Part shown: one piece after another, positions 24,968 through 36,475 of the stretch
Layout: each line of letters begins with the position of its first letter
Position numbering within the stretch: the first letter of the stretch is position 1
Origin: Heterobasidion occidentale
Lineage: Eukaryota > Basidiomycota > Agaricomycetes > Russulales > Bondarzewiaceae
Assembly: GCA_039111635.1 (NCBI GenBank)
Contig: JBCAQO010000009.1
Span: 558,001 to 622,000, forward strand
Direction: 5' to 3'
DNA: 64,000 nt
Made by a program: the position numbers and the translations under genes
The notes under the pieces: model-generated
Told to the model about the DNA's origin: nothing
Seen by the model: only the letters and a program-made list of their open reading frames with translations
Database searches by the model: none

Positions 24968-25016
24968 AACGCATACCATACCATACCTACCGGCCCACAG
25001 CTCACGCGCCTCACGC

Positions 25017-26868
25017 CTACAACCCCGCCCCGACGAGCGCGCGCGCCGCCTCCCGCCCGCCCTTGACGCAGTCCCCGACGCTCACGCCGCCCACGCCCGC
25101 GCCGACGACGCGCAGGCGGCCGCCCCACGGCGCTTGCTGCAGCGCGGCGCGCAGGTCTGCCATGCGCTCGAGGTGGCCGACGGCGTACGTCGGGATGCAG
25201 CGCGCGTGCGTGTGGTGGTGCGCGTGCACCGGGGGCGGGAGCGAGGCGCCGCTGGGGGACGCGGACGCGGACACAGGCGGGGAAGGGGACGGGGAGGGGG
25301 TGGCCGAGGGGTGGCCGAGCTGGCGCGCGATGGCGGCGAGGACGGAGGAGAGCGCGAGGCGCGGGGAGGAGGGATGGAAGGCGGAGGGCGGGTACGGCCC
25401 GCCGAGCATGGCGGTGAGCTTCACGAAGGGGGGCGCGCCTGCGGTTCCGGCGGCGGGGCCCCCGGTGGGCGCGTCCTGCTCTGCGAGGCTCGCGGTGTCG
25501 AAGACGACGCCGAGGAGCCCTGGCTCGGCGGCGTCGGCGGGGTCAATGCCGACGTCGACGTCCAGGCGCTTCTCCGTGCTATCGCCAGAGGAGGCGGCGG
25601 CGGCGGAAGGGGTTGTGTACCCGTGCGCGGGGCGCGGGACGAGGTAGCCGAAGCCGGGCGGGTGGAGGGGCGCGGTGAGGCGGGCGGTGGCGAAGACGAG
25701 GGTGAAGACGTGCATGGTGGAGGAGGGATTCGCGTGCAGGTGCGGGAGGGGCGCGGAGGGCGGGAGGGCGGGGGCGAGTGCGGGGAGCGGGAGGGCGGAG
25801 ATGACGTGCGTGGCGGCGAGGGGGACGTCGGTGTCTGCGGTGCGGATCTGCAGCGCGCGTGTTAGCCCCAGGAGCAGAAGCAAGAGTAGGAGAAGGAGCG
25901 GGAGCGCACCTCGAGCGTCTGGCCGTCCTCGGTGGGGCGCAGCGAGATGACCTCGGCGCCGTGGCGGAGCTCGACGCGCGGGTTGCTCTCGAGCGCGGCG
26001 ACGAGGGCGTGCACGAGCTGCTCCAGGCCGTCCTTGAACGAAATCACGGCCGCCTCGTCGACGCGGCGCACGAACGCGGGATCCACACTGAGCTCCCACG
26101 CCTCCTCCCGCTCGCGCGCCTCCCTCTCCCGGCGGCGCTCCTTGGCAGTCCACCACGCGCGCCAGCCGAGCTCGCCGAGGAGGACGCTCCCGTTGCCGCG
26201 GGCCTCTGCGTCCCACAGGGCGGGGAAGGCTGCGCGTACGCTGAGGACGCGGGAGTCGGCGCCGTACACGCCGTGGCAGAAGGCGCTGCCGAGGACGCGG
26301 GCAAAGGCGGGGCCGAAGCGGCGCGTGAGGAAGGCGTCGAGGGACTCGTCGGTGGCGCCTGTGGGGCGGTTCGCGGGGCGGAAGGGCTCGAGGAGGAGGG
26401 CGGGGAGGATGATGCGGGAGAGCGGGGAGGTGAGGAGGGACCAGAGGGAGGAGGGGAGGGCGAGGAGGCCCGGGGTGGGCGGGACGTGGAGGAAGCGGGC
26501 GCGGGCGGCGGGGGAGGAGCGCGGGGTGGTGATCGTCTGCGATTCGAGGTGGAGGAGGTGGATCTGCGGACGGCGGACGGCGTGAGAGGCGGCGAGCGTG
26601 GTGGTGATAGCGGCTCGAGACTCACGAGCTCCAGCACGGACTTGGTGTTCGCGCGGACGGTGCGCGGGCCCGCCTCGAGGAGGATGCTTGCGCTGTTCCC
26701 GTCGTCGTCGTGCACGTCGACGCGCTCGCTGCGAACCCAGCCGCCCATGCGAGAGTCTTTTTCGAGGAGGGTGATGCGCACGGTGGGGTCGAGGCGGGCG
26801 AGGTGGAAGGCGGCGCTGAGGCCGGTGAGGCCGCCGCCGAGGATGACGACGTGTGGGGTAGAGGCCAT
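25017..26868 (-). CDS. HEM14: Protoporphyrinogen oxidase (haem biosynthesis), about 575 aa
   Basis: Exons 26868-26626, 26563-25910 and 25847-25017, both introns phase 0. The N-terminus VVILGGGLTGLSAAFHLARL is the FAD-binding Rossmann GxGxxG motif, followed by LLEKDSRMGGWVRSE, which is typical of PPOX. Later segments ILPALLLEPFRPANRP, LGSAFCHGVYGADSRVLS and the C-terminal LRVVGAGVGGVSVGDCVKGGREAA complete the amine-oxidase-type FAD fold. The enzyme oxidises protoporphyrinogen IX to protoporphyrin IX, normally at the inner mitochondrial membrane. The start is the ATG just before the Rossmann strand; the short N-terminus shows no clear presequence. It is divergent from the SPC2 gene with about 420 bp between starts. 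Confidence 0.92.
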
Positions 26869-27289
26869 GGGCGTAGCGGCTACGGCGGTTGTGTCTTCGT
26901 CAGGAGGCGGTGGCTGGCGGTGGGAGAAACGCGGCGGAGCGGGCGCGGCGACGCCGTGCGCTTGGGGTCGGTCGAGGACATGTCTCGGCCTTCGCGGGGT
27001 CGGCCTCGCACGCGCAAAAATGGGGGGAAATGCGGGGATGCTGTTCGCGTGCGCGCAGGCTGTCTGCGAGGACGATGCTGGCCGGGAGCGAGGGCGGGAC
27101 GGAGGAGAGGGGACGGGGGTGCGGAGGACGGCGCGGCGAACCGAACCAGTCCGGAAAGCGAACAAGACGGACACGCTCCACGTAGCACCTAGTTCCTCCC
27201 TTTCTCCCCTCCTCTCCCTCCTCTTCCTTTCCTCCTCCTCTGCCTCCTCCCCTTCTCCGCACAACCACCCAAACCACCTACGCAGCACA

Positions 27290-28337
27290 ATGGCACGCGG
27301 CAGAAAAATCATCAACGGCGAGTCCGCCGACAAGCCGACCACATCCGCAGAGCCCGCCGAGCCCAAACTCAGCCCGCCACGCGCGTCCCTCCCCGCCCTC
27401 GCCATCTCCGCCGCAGCCCAGGACGTCGACCGCGACGAGGTCAAAGTCAACAACTCGAACCTCTCCGAGCTCAAGAATGCGTGCGACGATGCCCTCAAGC
27501 GCGTGCGTCCCTTTTGCTTCCACTTCCTTTCTTTCTCTCTCATCCGACGCTCCGTGTCGCGTGCCGTGGCATGCGCTGTCTGTCCCGTCGTGTGTGTGTG
27601 CGTGTCGTGGCGAGCAGTTCCTCTCCCGCCCCGACCTCTTCAAGCAGATCCACCTCCACACCGACGTCCGCCTCGCCCTCGGCTGGGCCGGCGTCTTCGT
27701 CGCCGCCGGCACCGCCTTCTACGGCTGGAAAGTCGACTTTGAGCAGTCCAAGCCCGTCATGTGGGTCGGCCTCGTCCTGTACGTTCTCCCCCCTCCCTTG
27801 TGCCGCGTGCGCGCATGCTCATTGCTTGGGCTCTGTGCCTCTCGCCGTCGCTCGTGTGCAGCTACGTCCTCCTGACGCTCCTCCAAACGCTCTATGCCTA
27901 TTTCATCGAGGGCGACATCGTCTTCGTCGGCAAACGGAAGACATTCGACAAGCGCGTACGTCTCCTCTCCATCACCCGTCAACTCCCCTCCACCCCCCAA
28001 CTCCGCTCCGCTCTCTACCCCACCCCATTCGCCGTCCGCCGTCCGCCGCACTCCAGCTGATCGCCCCTTTCCCGCCCGTCCGCAGATCGTCACGGAGCGG
28101 ATAACCCTCTCCGCGCGCACGCTCCCCTCCACGCCCGAAAAGGCGCCGCACTACGCCCTCTCCGTCGCCTACCTCCGCTCCTCGGGCGCCGGCAAGTCGC
28201 TGCTCGCCAAGGGCCGCGCGGACGCCGCGCGCGGGTACGACGCCTTCTTCGACGATGCGGGCGTGCTTGACCAGGTGCGCTTCGAGGGCTGGCTCAGCGA
28301 GCTCGTCGGCCGCGTCATGGAGGGCGGCGCGGAGTGA
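27290..28337 (+). CDS. SPC2: Signal peptidase complex subunit 2, about 239 aa
   Basis: Exons 27290-27502, 27618-27778, 27862-27955 and 28086-28337, phases consistent. After a polar N-terminus come VKVNNSNLSELKNACDDALKR and FLSRPDLFKQIHLHTDVRL, then two membrane segments (LGWAGVFVAAGTAFYGW; VMWVGLVLYVLLTLLQTLYAY) separated by KVDFEQSKPV, and a cytosolic C-terminal domain with ALSVAYLRSSGAGKSLL. This is the layout of SPC25/Spc2, a non-catalytic ER subunit that helps signal peptidase interact with the translocon. The length fits the family. Confidence 0.88.
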
Positions 28338-29313
28338 TTGCGCCCCGGAGTGACGAGGCTGCGGAAGCGCGAGGAGGGGAGGGGTGCGTGTCTTTGTGCG
28401 TCGCTTTTTCTTGGATATTGGCGGGAGAGGGTGCGTTGTCGTTATCGTTGTCGTCGTCGTTGGTGAGCTTTTTGGTTAGTCGCGTTGAGCGTAGTCGGTG
28501 CGTCCCGTCCTCGTCCTCGTCCCCGTCCATGACGTGCCCTCCTGACGCGCGCGCTCTCGCCCCCCCTCGGCGTCTCAGTGTCCAAAGTCCGTCGTAGTCC
28601 CCGCCCGGTCGCTAGTCCCACCCGTCCCTACCCCTATCCCCGTCCTTATCCCTATCCCTATCCATATCGCTATCCCTCCCCGTTCTATCCGTCCCAGTTG
28701 TCGATTTGTGTCCTCCCCCGTGCACGTCGCGGATCGGGGTGGTCCCGCCGCTCGCCCGCCGCCTGCGCGCCGTGTAGCTGTAAGTACATTACATACGTAT
28801 ACCACTAGGCTTGTCGAAATTTTCCATATTTCTTGTCTCCCTTTTCTGTTTTGGTTCTGCGTGTGTATGTGCGTGTGCGTGAGTGCGTCGCGCGCGTTCC
28901 TTTAGTGGTTGGTGGTTGGAGCGGGCGCTCGTCTTGGTGAGGCGCGTCACCTGCGGCCGTACGTTGATTTCTTTGCAAGGTCTTCTTGAGGTGGTTCACG
29001 AGCGTGTGACGGGATATCGACGTGTGCCATGGGGCATAGACATCTCGCAGCTTTAGTTAAAAGCCGTGGGAATTTCGGCTTTTCGCAGCTTTGAACGTGT
29101 CGTTCCCGGCGACGCGATGTGCTCAGGTCCTCAGGAAAGACAGCCACTACATAGTCATACTGGTCAGCACTCGACGTTACTGTGACTAGAGCCGGATCGA
29201 CGCTGTGGGCTCTCGCTTGAACGTCGCGGATTCTTCTTCTTCACGGCGCTGGTTCTTGAGCTTGGGCTTGGGCTTGGGCCCTGCAGGGCGCGCGTCATCG
29301 ACACACCTTCGTC
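28338..29313. other. Spacer before the kinase-like array
   Basis: Low-complexity 3' flank of SPC2 followed by unremarkable sequence; no gene seen. Confidence 0.5.
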
Positions 29314-30398
29314 ATGCCTCTCTCGCTCCCTCCCATACAGGCGTCGGAAGAAAACGGCGGTCAACGGTTCATCCTGCGCAATGCCGACCCGAACAGCGGC
29401 GATGATCCTGATCTCGTCGTCACCGCTTTGGAACTGCTACACGAGGGCCGCAGGAAAGAAGTCTACCGAGGCACATTGGCGGAACCCATCGAGGACGCGC
29501 CGTACGTCGCGTGCAAGGTGGCGTATGGCCTGAATGCGATGAAGAAGCTCCGGCATGAGGCAGCGCTGTACCAGGGCAGGCTCAAGCCTCTCCAGGACGC
29601 CTGGGTGCCCATATGCTACGGATACTTCGTCGGCGACACCGATGAAGGACTCACTGGGTGTCTCGTTCTTGACTACTGCGGCGAGGCTCTCGATACGAGG
29701 TTCTCGTGCCTGGGATACAATTCCAGGTATGTTTACTTCTTTCGATTTGTACACTGTTAATTTCACGTCGTTTGAAGGGTCCAAGTCATCAGTGCGTTCG
29801 TAGAGATTCACAACGCGGGTGTCTGTCACAACGACGTTTCGGAGAGGAATGTTCTCAACTGTGATGGCATTCCCTTGGCGATCGATTTTGAAGATGCGAC
29901 GGAAGAGGAGTGTGAGCGCAAGATGGACGTTGTTGTCAACGCTATCGAGCCACATCCGGCCAAGTTTGGGTGCAAAGAACTGTTCGAGCTGGCTGTCGAC
30001 CTTGGTTTGTGGAAGCCAGGTCAGTCAGTGCAGACGATGATTGAGTAGAAAAGTTTATCGCTGACGAGGTGTGCTAGCCCGCGTGCTCTATGGTGGCAAA
30101 TATCGATCGACAAGGCTCCTTGATGATCCGCACAAACTTGCTGCGACTGCTCCGGAAGAATGGTCTGAGGGACGAGCGTTTGATGAAGCGTGTAAAGTCA
30201 TCGCAGAGCATTATAAGATTTATTATCCTTCTCGCTACAAAAAGTGGCTAGCTGAACGAAGTGCGTCCTCTTATCCGCACACTTTGTTTGTAATGCATGC
30301 TTCTGACGTTGAGGAAACAAATAGAGGCAGATGAAGGTGGTGGTGCGTCTGAGATTGCGGCAGCTGGGCATCATTCTGTGGAGACGGGCGAGAAATAG
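29314..30398 (+). CDS. Protein-kinase-like protein, array copy 1 (about 303 aa, intact)
   Basis: Exons 29314-29726, 29778-30019, 30078-30260 and 30325-30398, all phases consistent. Kinase-fold landmarks are present: a beta-3-type Lys in VACKVAYG, a helix-C-type Glu in KLRHEAALY, a hinge-like CLVLDYCGE, a catalytic loop HNDVSERNVL (H-x-D-x4-N) and a metal-binding DFE in IDFEDATEEEC. The C-terminal part AATAPEEW...VIAEHYKIYYPSRYKKWLAE is shared by all copies. The protein is only distantly like classical kinases and could equally be an APH-like phosphotransferase; the substrate is unknown. No signal peptide or TM segment is visible. Paralogues follow in the same orientation. Synonymous differences among copies in the N-terminus MP(L/I/V)SLPPIQ support translation from 29314. 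Confidence 0.8.
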
Positions 30399-30941
30399 TC
30401 TGTGAATGAGGGGAGCCGTTGAGTGGCTCGTAGCCGTGCCCTTCCTCGATCCTCCGCCACAGACTCGCGCTCAACGAAGTCCGTCTCCTCTGTCCCGGCC
30501 TGGTCCTAAAGGAACTAGTCAGCCTGAATAGAACCCGGCATTTTGAACGCAAGCGCGCGGGCCCCAGTAGGTTGCGTTCATTCGCTCCAGAAGTCGTCGC
30601 GTCGTCGCGCGCGTCTGGATGTCGCTGGCACCTTTGGAGTGCATGCCCTTGATCGACTTTGGTGTGGCTATTTTACGGGCTACTTTCATCATCCAATCGT
30701 GACTTTTGCTTGCAACAAGCCCGGTGTCCTGACCGACTTGACGTTCTCCTGAATTTCCATCTTATCTGAGGAGACGGATGAATTGGCACGAGCCATCTCG
30801 CAGGGTTGCGCCGTAAGAAAGCGTGAGAATCGAGCTTCGAACGGCTTTTTGACGTCACTTCTCCAGCTTGCTTTGTGGCCTCCACAGTGCCGGCCATCAA
30901 GCTTGCAGGCGTTGCCTCGCGCTGCAACGCTGCACATCACC

Positions 30942-31990
30942 ATGCCTATCTCGCTCCCTCCCATACAAGCAGTGGAAGAAAATAACAATCAACGGTTCAT
31001 TCTTCGCAACGACGACCCGAACAGCGGCTCCGACCCCGATCTCGTCATTACTGCGTTAGAGTTGCTACACGAGGGCCACAGAAAAGAGGTATATCGTGGG
31101 ACATTAGCGGAACCCATCGAGGACGCGCCGTACGTCGTGTGCAAGGTGGCGTATGGCCTAAATGCGATGAAGAAGCTCCGGCATGAGGCAGCGCTGTACC
31201 GGGGCAGGCTCAAACCTCTCCAGGACGCCTGGGTGCCCATATGCTACGGGTACTTCGTCGGCGAGACCGATGAAAGGCTCACTGGCTGTCTCGTGCTTGA
31301 CTACTGCGGTTAGCCTCTCGATATCAGGTTCTCATACCTAGAACACAAGTTCAAGTACGTCTGTTTCCTCCGAGCAGTCCACTATGAACGTCACGTCATC
31401 TTGAAGGGTCCAGGTCATCAGCGCGTTCGTGGAGATCCACAATGCAGGCGTCTCGCACAACGATGTCTCGGAGAGGAACGTCCTCAACTGCAATGGCATT
31501 CCGCTGGTGATCGACTTTGAGGATGCTACAGAAGAGGAGTGCGAGCGCAAGATGGACGTCGTCGTGAACAACATCAGGCCGCACCCGGCCAAGTTTGGAT
31601 GTAAAGAACTCTTCGAACTGACCAAAGAACTCGAGTTGTGGAAGCCAGGGCAGTGCGGACAATGGTGCATGCAGAAAGTTATTGGTGACTGTGTTTGTTA
31701 GCATTTGTTCTTTATGGTGGCAGGTATCGATCGATAAAGCTCCTCGAGGATCCACACAAGCTCGCTGCGACTGCTCCGGAGGAATGGTGTTCGGTGCGTG
31801 CGTTGAGTGAAGCGTATAAGGTTATCGCGAAGCATTATGAGGCGTATTATCCTGCTCGGTACAAAAGATGGCTGGCTGAAAGGAGTGCGTTCTCTGATCC
31901 GCGATGCCTTGACTTCTGACATCGAGGGGCTCAAGAAAAGCTGATCCAGGTCAAGAGTGGGTTGCGATTGCAGCGGCCCGGAATCATTAA
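30942..31990 (+). pseudogene. Kinase-like array copy 2, disrupted
   Basis: Corresponds exon for exon to copy 1 (exons near 30942-31354, 31407-31648, from 31702, and a last exon ending at 31990), with HNDVSERN and DFEDA preserved. Exon 1 has an in-frame TAG at 31311, where copies 1 and 3-6 encode Glu after DYCG. The second intron's donor is also changed from CCAG/GTCAGT to CCAG/GGCAGT. It is nearly identical to copy 4 apart from the stop codon, so the duplication or conversion is recent. Confidence 0.8.
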
Positions 31991-32029
31991 TTCAAGACGA
32001 AAGAGAAAGCAACTTCAAGTGAGGGTAAT

Positions 32030-33925
32030 TATCGAGTGGTTCGGTACGTGTCTGGCTCTCCCCTCGAATTCCTGTCCATTGCTCATGCTCAAGACAGCGT
32101 ATTTTGTCAGCGAAATGCGATATCTTATTTGATTCTGGACTGGTAATTCGGAAGCAAAGCATCGGTTAGCATGGATTGAGCTGGAAGCAAAGAGAAGTAT
32201 GCACCCTTTTCTCGCATAAGTGTGAAGAGGGTGACTTGATTGAGCCTCAAGGCTCAAATCGTAGTCGGTTCGTCCGATCACCATCTTATTGCCACGTGCC
32301 GACCTAACATTCTGTCCTCGTCCCTCTTCCCCTCAATGTCTCAGCGCAAAGCCATTAGGCTGTTGAAATTGCATGCTTCATACTGGCTGCTTGTCATGCC
32401 GTGTTGCGCACCTCCGTTGGGTCGCTGCGTCATTAGCTGCGCTGGCGTCGGTGTCGTGATCAACCTCAGCGGGCGATGGCGGTGTTTAGCGGTTTCTTTT
32501 TGGTTGAGTGCGCACAGCTGTCGATTCCTTCTATGCCGAGATGTTGACCCCATATTTAGCAGGACACAATGAGGATCCAAGATCTCAGAAGGCACCATGT
32601 GCAACATATGACACGCTGGGTTGTGTCATTGCGATGGCAATGGCAATGGCGATGATTGACACCGCCCTCCGTTTTGACGACATTGACCTGACATGAATTG
32701 CCAAAGCTCAGGGTGACAGTCTACACCACAGAGATCGTGCGGGCGCACAAGGCTCGGAAACATACTCATCAACATGTACACAGACCTGCCGTTTCACTGG
32801 GTCAAAGGTGTGTGTCCTGAATCGTTACTCCTTGGGGCATCATCACCTGTGGGCGCTGAAAAACGTTGACGCCGATTTTCTTCCAAGGAGGCTCGTTCGA
32901 GAGTCAGCAGCGCCGCCGATTGCACTATTTTTGCAGAACTATATTCGCTCGTCACGCCTCGCGATGTGGCCAAGTGGCGCGAAGCGGCTTTAGTACTGAG
33001 GCAGTAGCAGGTAATTGTAGTCGTAGATATGCCTAGCTAGCGAGCTCAAGGCCACGAGGGTCGCGCGTCCGGCGAAGACTAGGTGGAAATGTTGCTCCGC
33101 CTACGCGCGCATCGATGGATCGCAAGGAGCTGCAGGCTTTTGGTAGGCTACGATCATTGAAATGAATTTTCTGTGGGCTTCGCGCACGCGTCGGAGCAGG
33201 CAGGCAGTCGGCTGTGCGCACTAATTTTTGACATAGGCTCACGTCGTATAATCGCGTCTTGTTCGTCGGTGTTTTTGTTGGGAATGTTGAGCGTCACTAA
33301 CGTCGTCGTCTGTCCACACTAGTTTGCGATACCATGCTTTTCCTGCTGGTGGAGCGCATTTGTGCCTGACATCCGGGACTGCCACCCTGCGTACCACACA
33401 AGGTGTGTGCACCTGTTAGCAGCGCATCTGTTCGAGACAGACTCCGCTTTCAGCGATCTCATCCCTATCTCAGAAGTCAAAACGACGTGCCAGATATAAA
33501 TACGACTGCCGAAACTCAAACCACCAAGCCTCATACCGCCCATCCGCCCATCCGCCCATCCCATCTTTCACACTCGCATCGTGTTCGTGTAATGTTGCAC
33601 CTCAACCTGAACGCGTGAGTCTCTTTAGCTCTAGCCCCGATGGGTAGCCTTGCCCTTGAACCCTTGTTCATTTTCACGTTCCAGTCGTGCACGGTTTACT
33701 CACCACGCCCCTCATGCAGAATTTGGATTGAGCGATGCCGGCGCAGGGCATCCCAACTCCCGGCCCCGTTCTGACGCCCGCAGGGCGACCGAGCCGACCC
33801 ACTCAGGATCCCACGCCAGTGGGGATAAGCTGGAAGCCCATGAGCACCGAGACAAAGTGACGGACTCTGGAACCTAGAACTGGTCATTATGCAAGATCAA
33901 TATACTGGTAGGGCGCACATATGAA
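32030..33925 (+). repeat. S-block 1, segment repeated at 40.85 and 46.1 kb
   Basis: Long stretches match S-block 2 (40854-42790), for example TCATACTGGCTGCTTGTCAT, TCGCTGCGTC, CCTTGGGGCATCAT, GTTGACGCCGA, GGAGGCTCGTTC and AGCAGCGCCGCCGAT, in the same order. It directly follows kinase copy 2, as S-block 2 follows copy 5. It carries a spliced small ORF (ATG 33592, donor after 33614, acceptor before 33720). That ORF stops early because of an apparent 4-nt insertion near 33768 compared with S-block 2. Confidence 0.75.
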
Positions 33926-34484
33926 TGCAAGCAGATGCGAGCTCGAGTAGGGTCGACAGAATTGGTCAAATTGGTGGCTATAATGTCATGAACTTTTCAA
34001 TCTCGGTTCTCGTTCCAGTATGGAAGGTGGCCAGTATAGTCTGGTTGATGTGAACTGGCCTCTTCATACGCTTCGAGACTGCCACTGTCTTCTCGGTCCT
34101 ATCATGTATATTCCACTGCTTCTGACGATGAGACACAGCATTACTTTGGCTGATTTCTTGAGAGCTATCATTCATCTCGCACCAAGGAAGCGGGGAAATG
34201 CATTCATCTGCATCATCCATTCCGATCTCGGTTCTTCAATGGTTATACGGAATTTCACGTACTATTACTGCACGTTGGTAGGGTTCCTTTTGCTCACCGA
34301 CACATACGAAACACTTGTATTCGCCAGATCTCCTATCTGTTACTCTAAAAACAGTTGTTCAGATCCCCACTGAGGTCTGCCATCGTGAGGCAAGGAATAC
34401 AAAGGTAGCGAGACAATTTCACGTGGCCGGATGGCAGCGGTAAAGGAAGTGCGGGCTACGGAATACATTGCAAATCTCCTTCAG
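33926..34484. other. Unique spacer inside the array
   Basis: Begins where similarity to the other S-blocks ends. No gene seen. It flanks the nuclease-like gene on its 3' side. Confidence 0.45.
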
Positions 34485-35882
34485 TCAGACTCGACCTCGA
34501 GTAGAAAGCGAACTGCAGCATCATAATCAGAAGGACTACAGAGACTGTGAGTCATCGAAGAACATACATCTGGCATATTCCAGGCTCTTTGTGGTCCTTG
34601 ATTTCCGGGGTCCACCAATCCGAACATTCTTCAGGGTCAGGGAGGGTCACAGGGTATTTAATGATTTTCATCGCCAAAAGCAGCCAGCAGATGACGGCGA
34701 ATAGAGTGGGTCCGTCCGTACAACCATAGGGACGAGAAAGATACAAAGTATCTTCCACTCGCAGGCCAAATGTGGTCGTAGATAAAGAGGAAAGGATAGA
34801 ATGGGCGTTGCTATGCATAACGGACTGTGCCCAAATCTACATATAAAATGTAAACACATCCATGCGTGGATGACAAGCGTCAAACTACGCACCTGCATTA
34901 AAATCCTATCGGCTTTGGAGTTAATCGCTACTTTTTGGAGTGGCCAGTTGAATTTGATTGCTCGAGGTATACCATCTGGATATTGGTTCTGGACTCGAGA
35001 TAGTGGATTAACTGAAAGGCCAATAACACCGTGGGTTTTGACCTCAACCGTGGCGACCGTATAGATTGTGTCTTGGTCAATGCCGTGCACTACACCGTCA
35101 GGAACGACAGCCCCATAGCCATGACCCGAATGTTTCGCAGAACCAGCAGACACGCTGGGAAATTCCTCGTCATGAATATCACGAATCCCTGAGTGCAGTA
35201 TCGCATGTACGATCGCCAAGGCTGGGCGAAGTAGAGTCCCCATGACATAGTCCTCACTATCATGCTCGGAATAAATTCTGTGTGGAAGGCCATGTGAAGT
35301 GTGCCATGGAAACACTCGAGTGGCAAATTCCCTATGAGTGGGCCCCTCCCAGTTGATGGGAATGCTACGAAGCAGAGAGGCCACAGAATGATAAAGAGGA
35401 TCGACAAGCTCGCCGATGTAGATGATTTTGGATAGTCTTGACTCAATCCTAAATTCATAGTTCGCAGGTGGGCGGGTAGTTTGAAGCCTCCCAACCTCAT
35501 ATATCGCTGGCGGGTCTGGTAGCTGGGCCCATACAAGATCGAACAGATTTTGGATTCTCTGTTCGTCAGGTCTCGTATACGGATGAAGTGGCCGGCGCAA
35601 GGCGATCATCACCTTCCGGGAGGCCTCTGCTGCCGCGGACTTTTCTGCAAGAGGTGACCCATCTGCACTCCCAGGAAGATGAATCTCAGGGTTAGATCCA
35701 ATTGCAGGTGGCCTGTCATGGACCCGTGATTGGTTAGGGGGCGTTGTGGGAAGAATGAATGGAGCGATAGGAGGCGTGCGGAGTGAAGACAACTTTTCTG
35801 TCGTTTCCTTGGCCAAGAGAATATCCTGCTCATCCCCGCTTTGGGTGCTTTGAAGACTCTTTTGGTCTCTCCCTTTGACCAT
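34485..35882 (-). CDS. PD-(D/E)XK nuclease-like protein, opposite strand within the kinase-like array
   Basis: Exons 35882-34893, 34836-34568 and probably 34512-34485. If the last intron (GTATGT, CTGAT, CTGCAG) is not used, the frame ends at 34552. The N-terminal 100 residues are polar. A folded region follows with GYGAVVPDGVVHGIDQ and TVATVEVKTHGV, which fits PD-x(n)-(D/E)-x-K, and then KADRILMQIWAQ, a helix with Gln in the position often occupied in this fold. The strand-rich RVEDTLYLSRPY and a hydrophobic FAVICWLLLAMKII come next. Restriction-endonuclease-like domains of this kind occur in fungal Crinkler-type effectors and mobile-element proteins, sometimes together with kinase domains; that link is inference here. 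The first intron (56 nt, GTGCGT..ATGTAG) is needed to keep the frame. Confidence 0.65.
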
Positions 35883-36475
35883 GTTCGGCCAACCTGTTCA
35901 ATGTAGAGGAGTTGGACGTAGATGGTGGGTCAAAGCAGAGGGGATGCAATTGCAGAATCTGCAGATTGTTCCACGAAGATGGCAGCATGCATCCCATGAG
36001 GATCCCCTACAGATGATCGTCGATTGATGGATATGAGGGACATCGGGCGTTCGGACAGAACACACGCAGAGGAGCACGTCTGAGCTATAGTGTAAGCTAC
36101 AGCGAAAGAGAGAGAAGGCAAGGAGAAATGTGGTATATTTAGGCAGCAGGGGCTTGAGTTTACTCTTTCAACGGCGGCAGCGTTGGCCCTTCAATTGAAC
36201 CTCTTAAGATCTTACAGCCTAGCCTCTATTAGGCTCGGACACAGCCGACTTCTAATTTCGCTGCTTTGTAAGCTCCTCCAAGGCCGACGGAGTCTACGTC
36301 GGAGCAGAGGAGTTGGACATTATCGGCTGTGTCCGAGCATATACCTCGGCGCTCTCGGACACTTTCGCCTCCATAACGAATACCTATCTGTGGCCCACCA
36401 ACAACTTTGTCGCCGAGTCCTTTTCCTTCACAACGTAGTCTGTTTGAATTGGTAACCTTATAGCACACGCCCATC
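35883..36475. other. Intergenic region between nuclease-like gene and kinase-like copy 3
   Basis: Divergent 5' flanks of the two genes. A TATTTAGGCAGC stretch near 36135 is the only TATA-like element seen. No gene. Confidence 0.4.

Larger units (their letters stand above)
23060..25016. other. Spacer between convergent genes, rich in simple repeats
   Basis: Pyrimidine-rich and microsatellite-rich sequence with no convincing gene. Besides the two repeats listed separately it has CCTG repeats near 23684-23704, a T-rich run near 24239-24255 and TTAC repeats near 24640. Confidence 0.5.

Noticed and set aside
25859..27742. Long plus-strand ORF (627 codons) opposite protoporphyrinogen oxidase
   Set aside because: The minus strand encodes a clear FAD enzyme with proper introns. 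The plus ORF has only Gly/Arg/Glu low complexity until it runs by chance into the first exon of SPC2.
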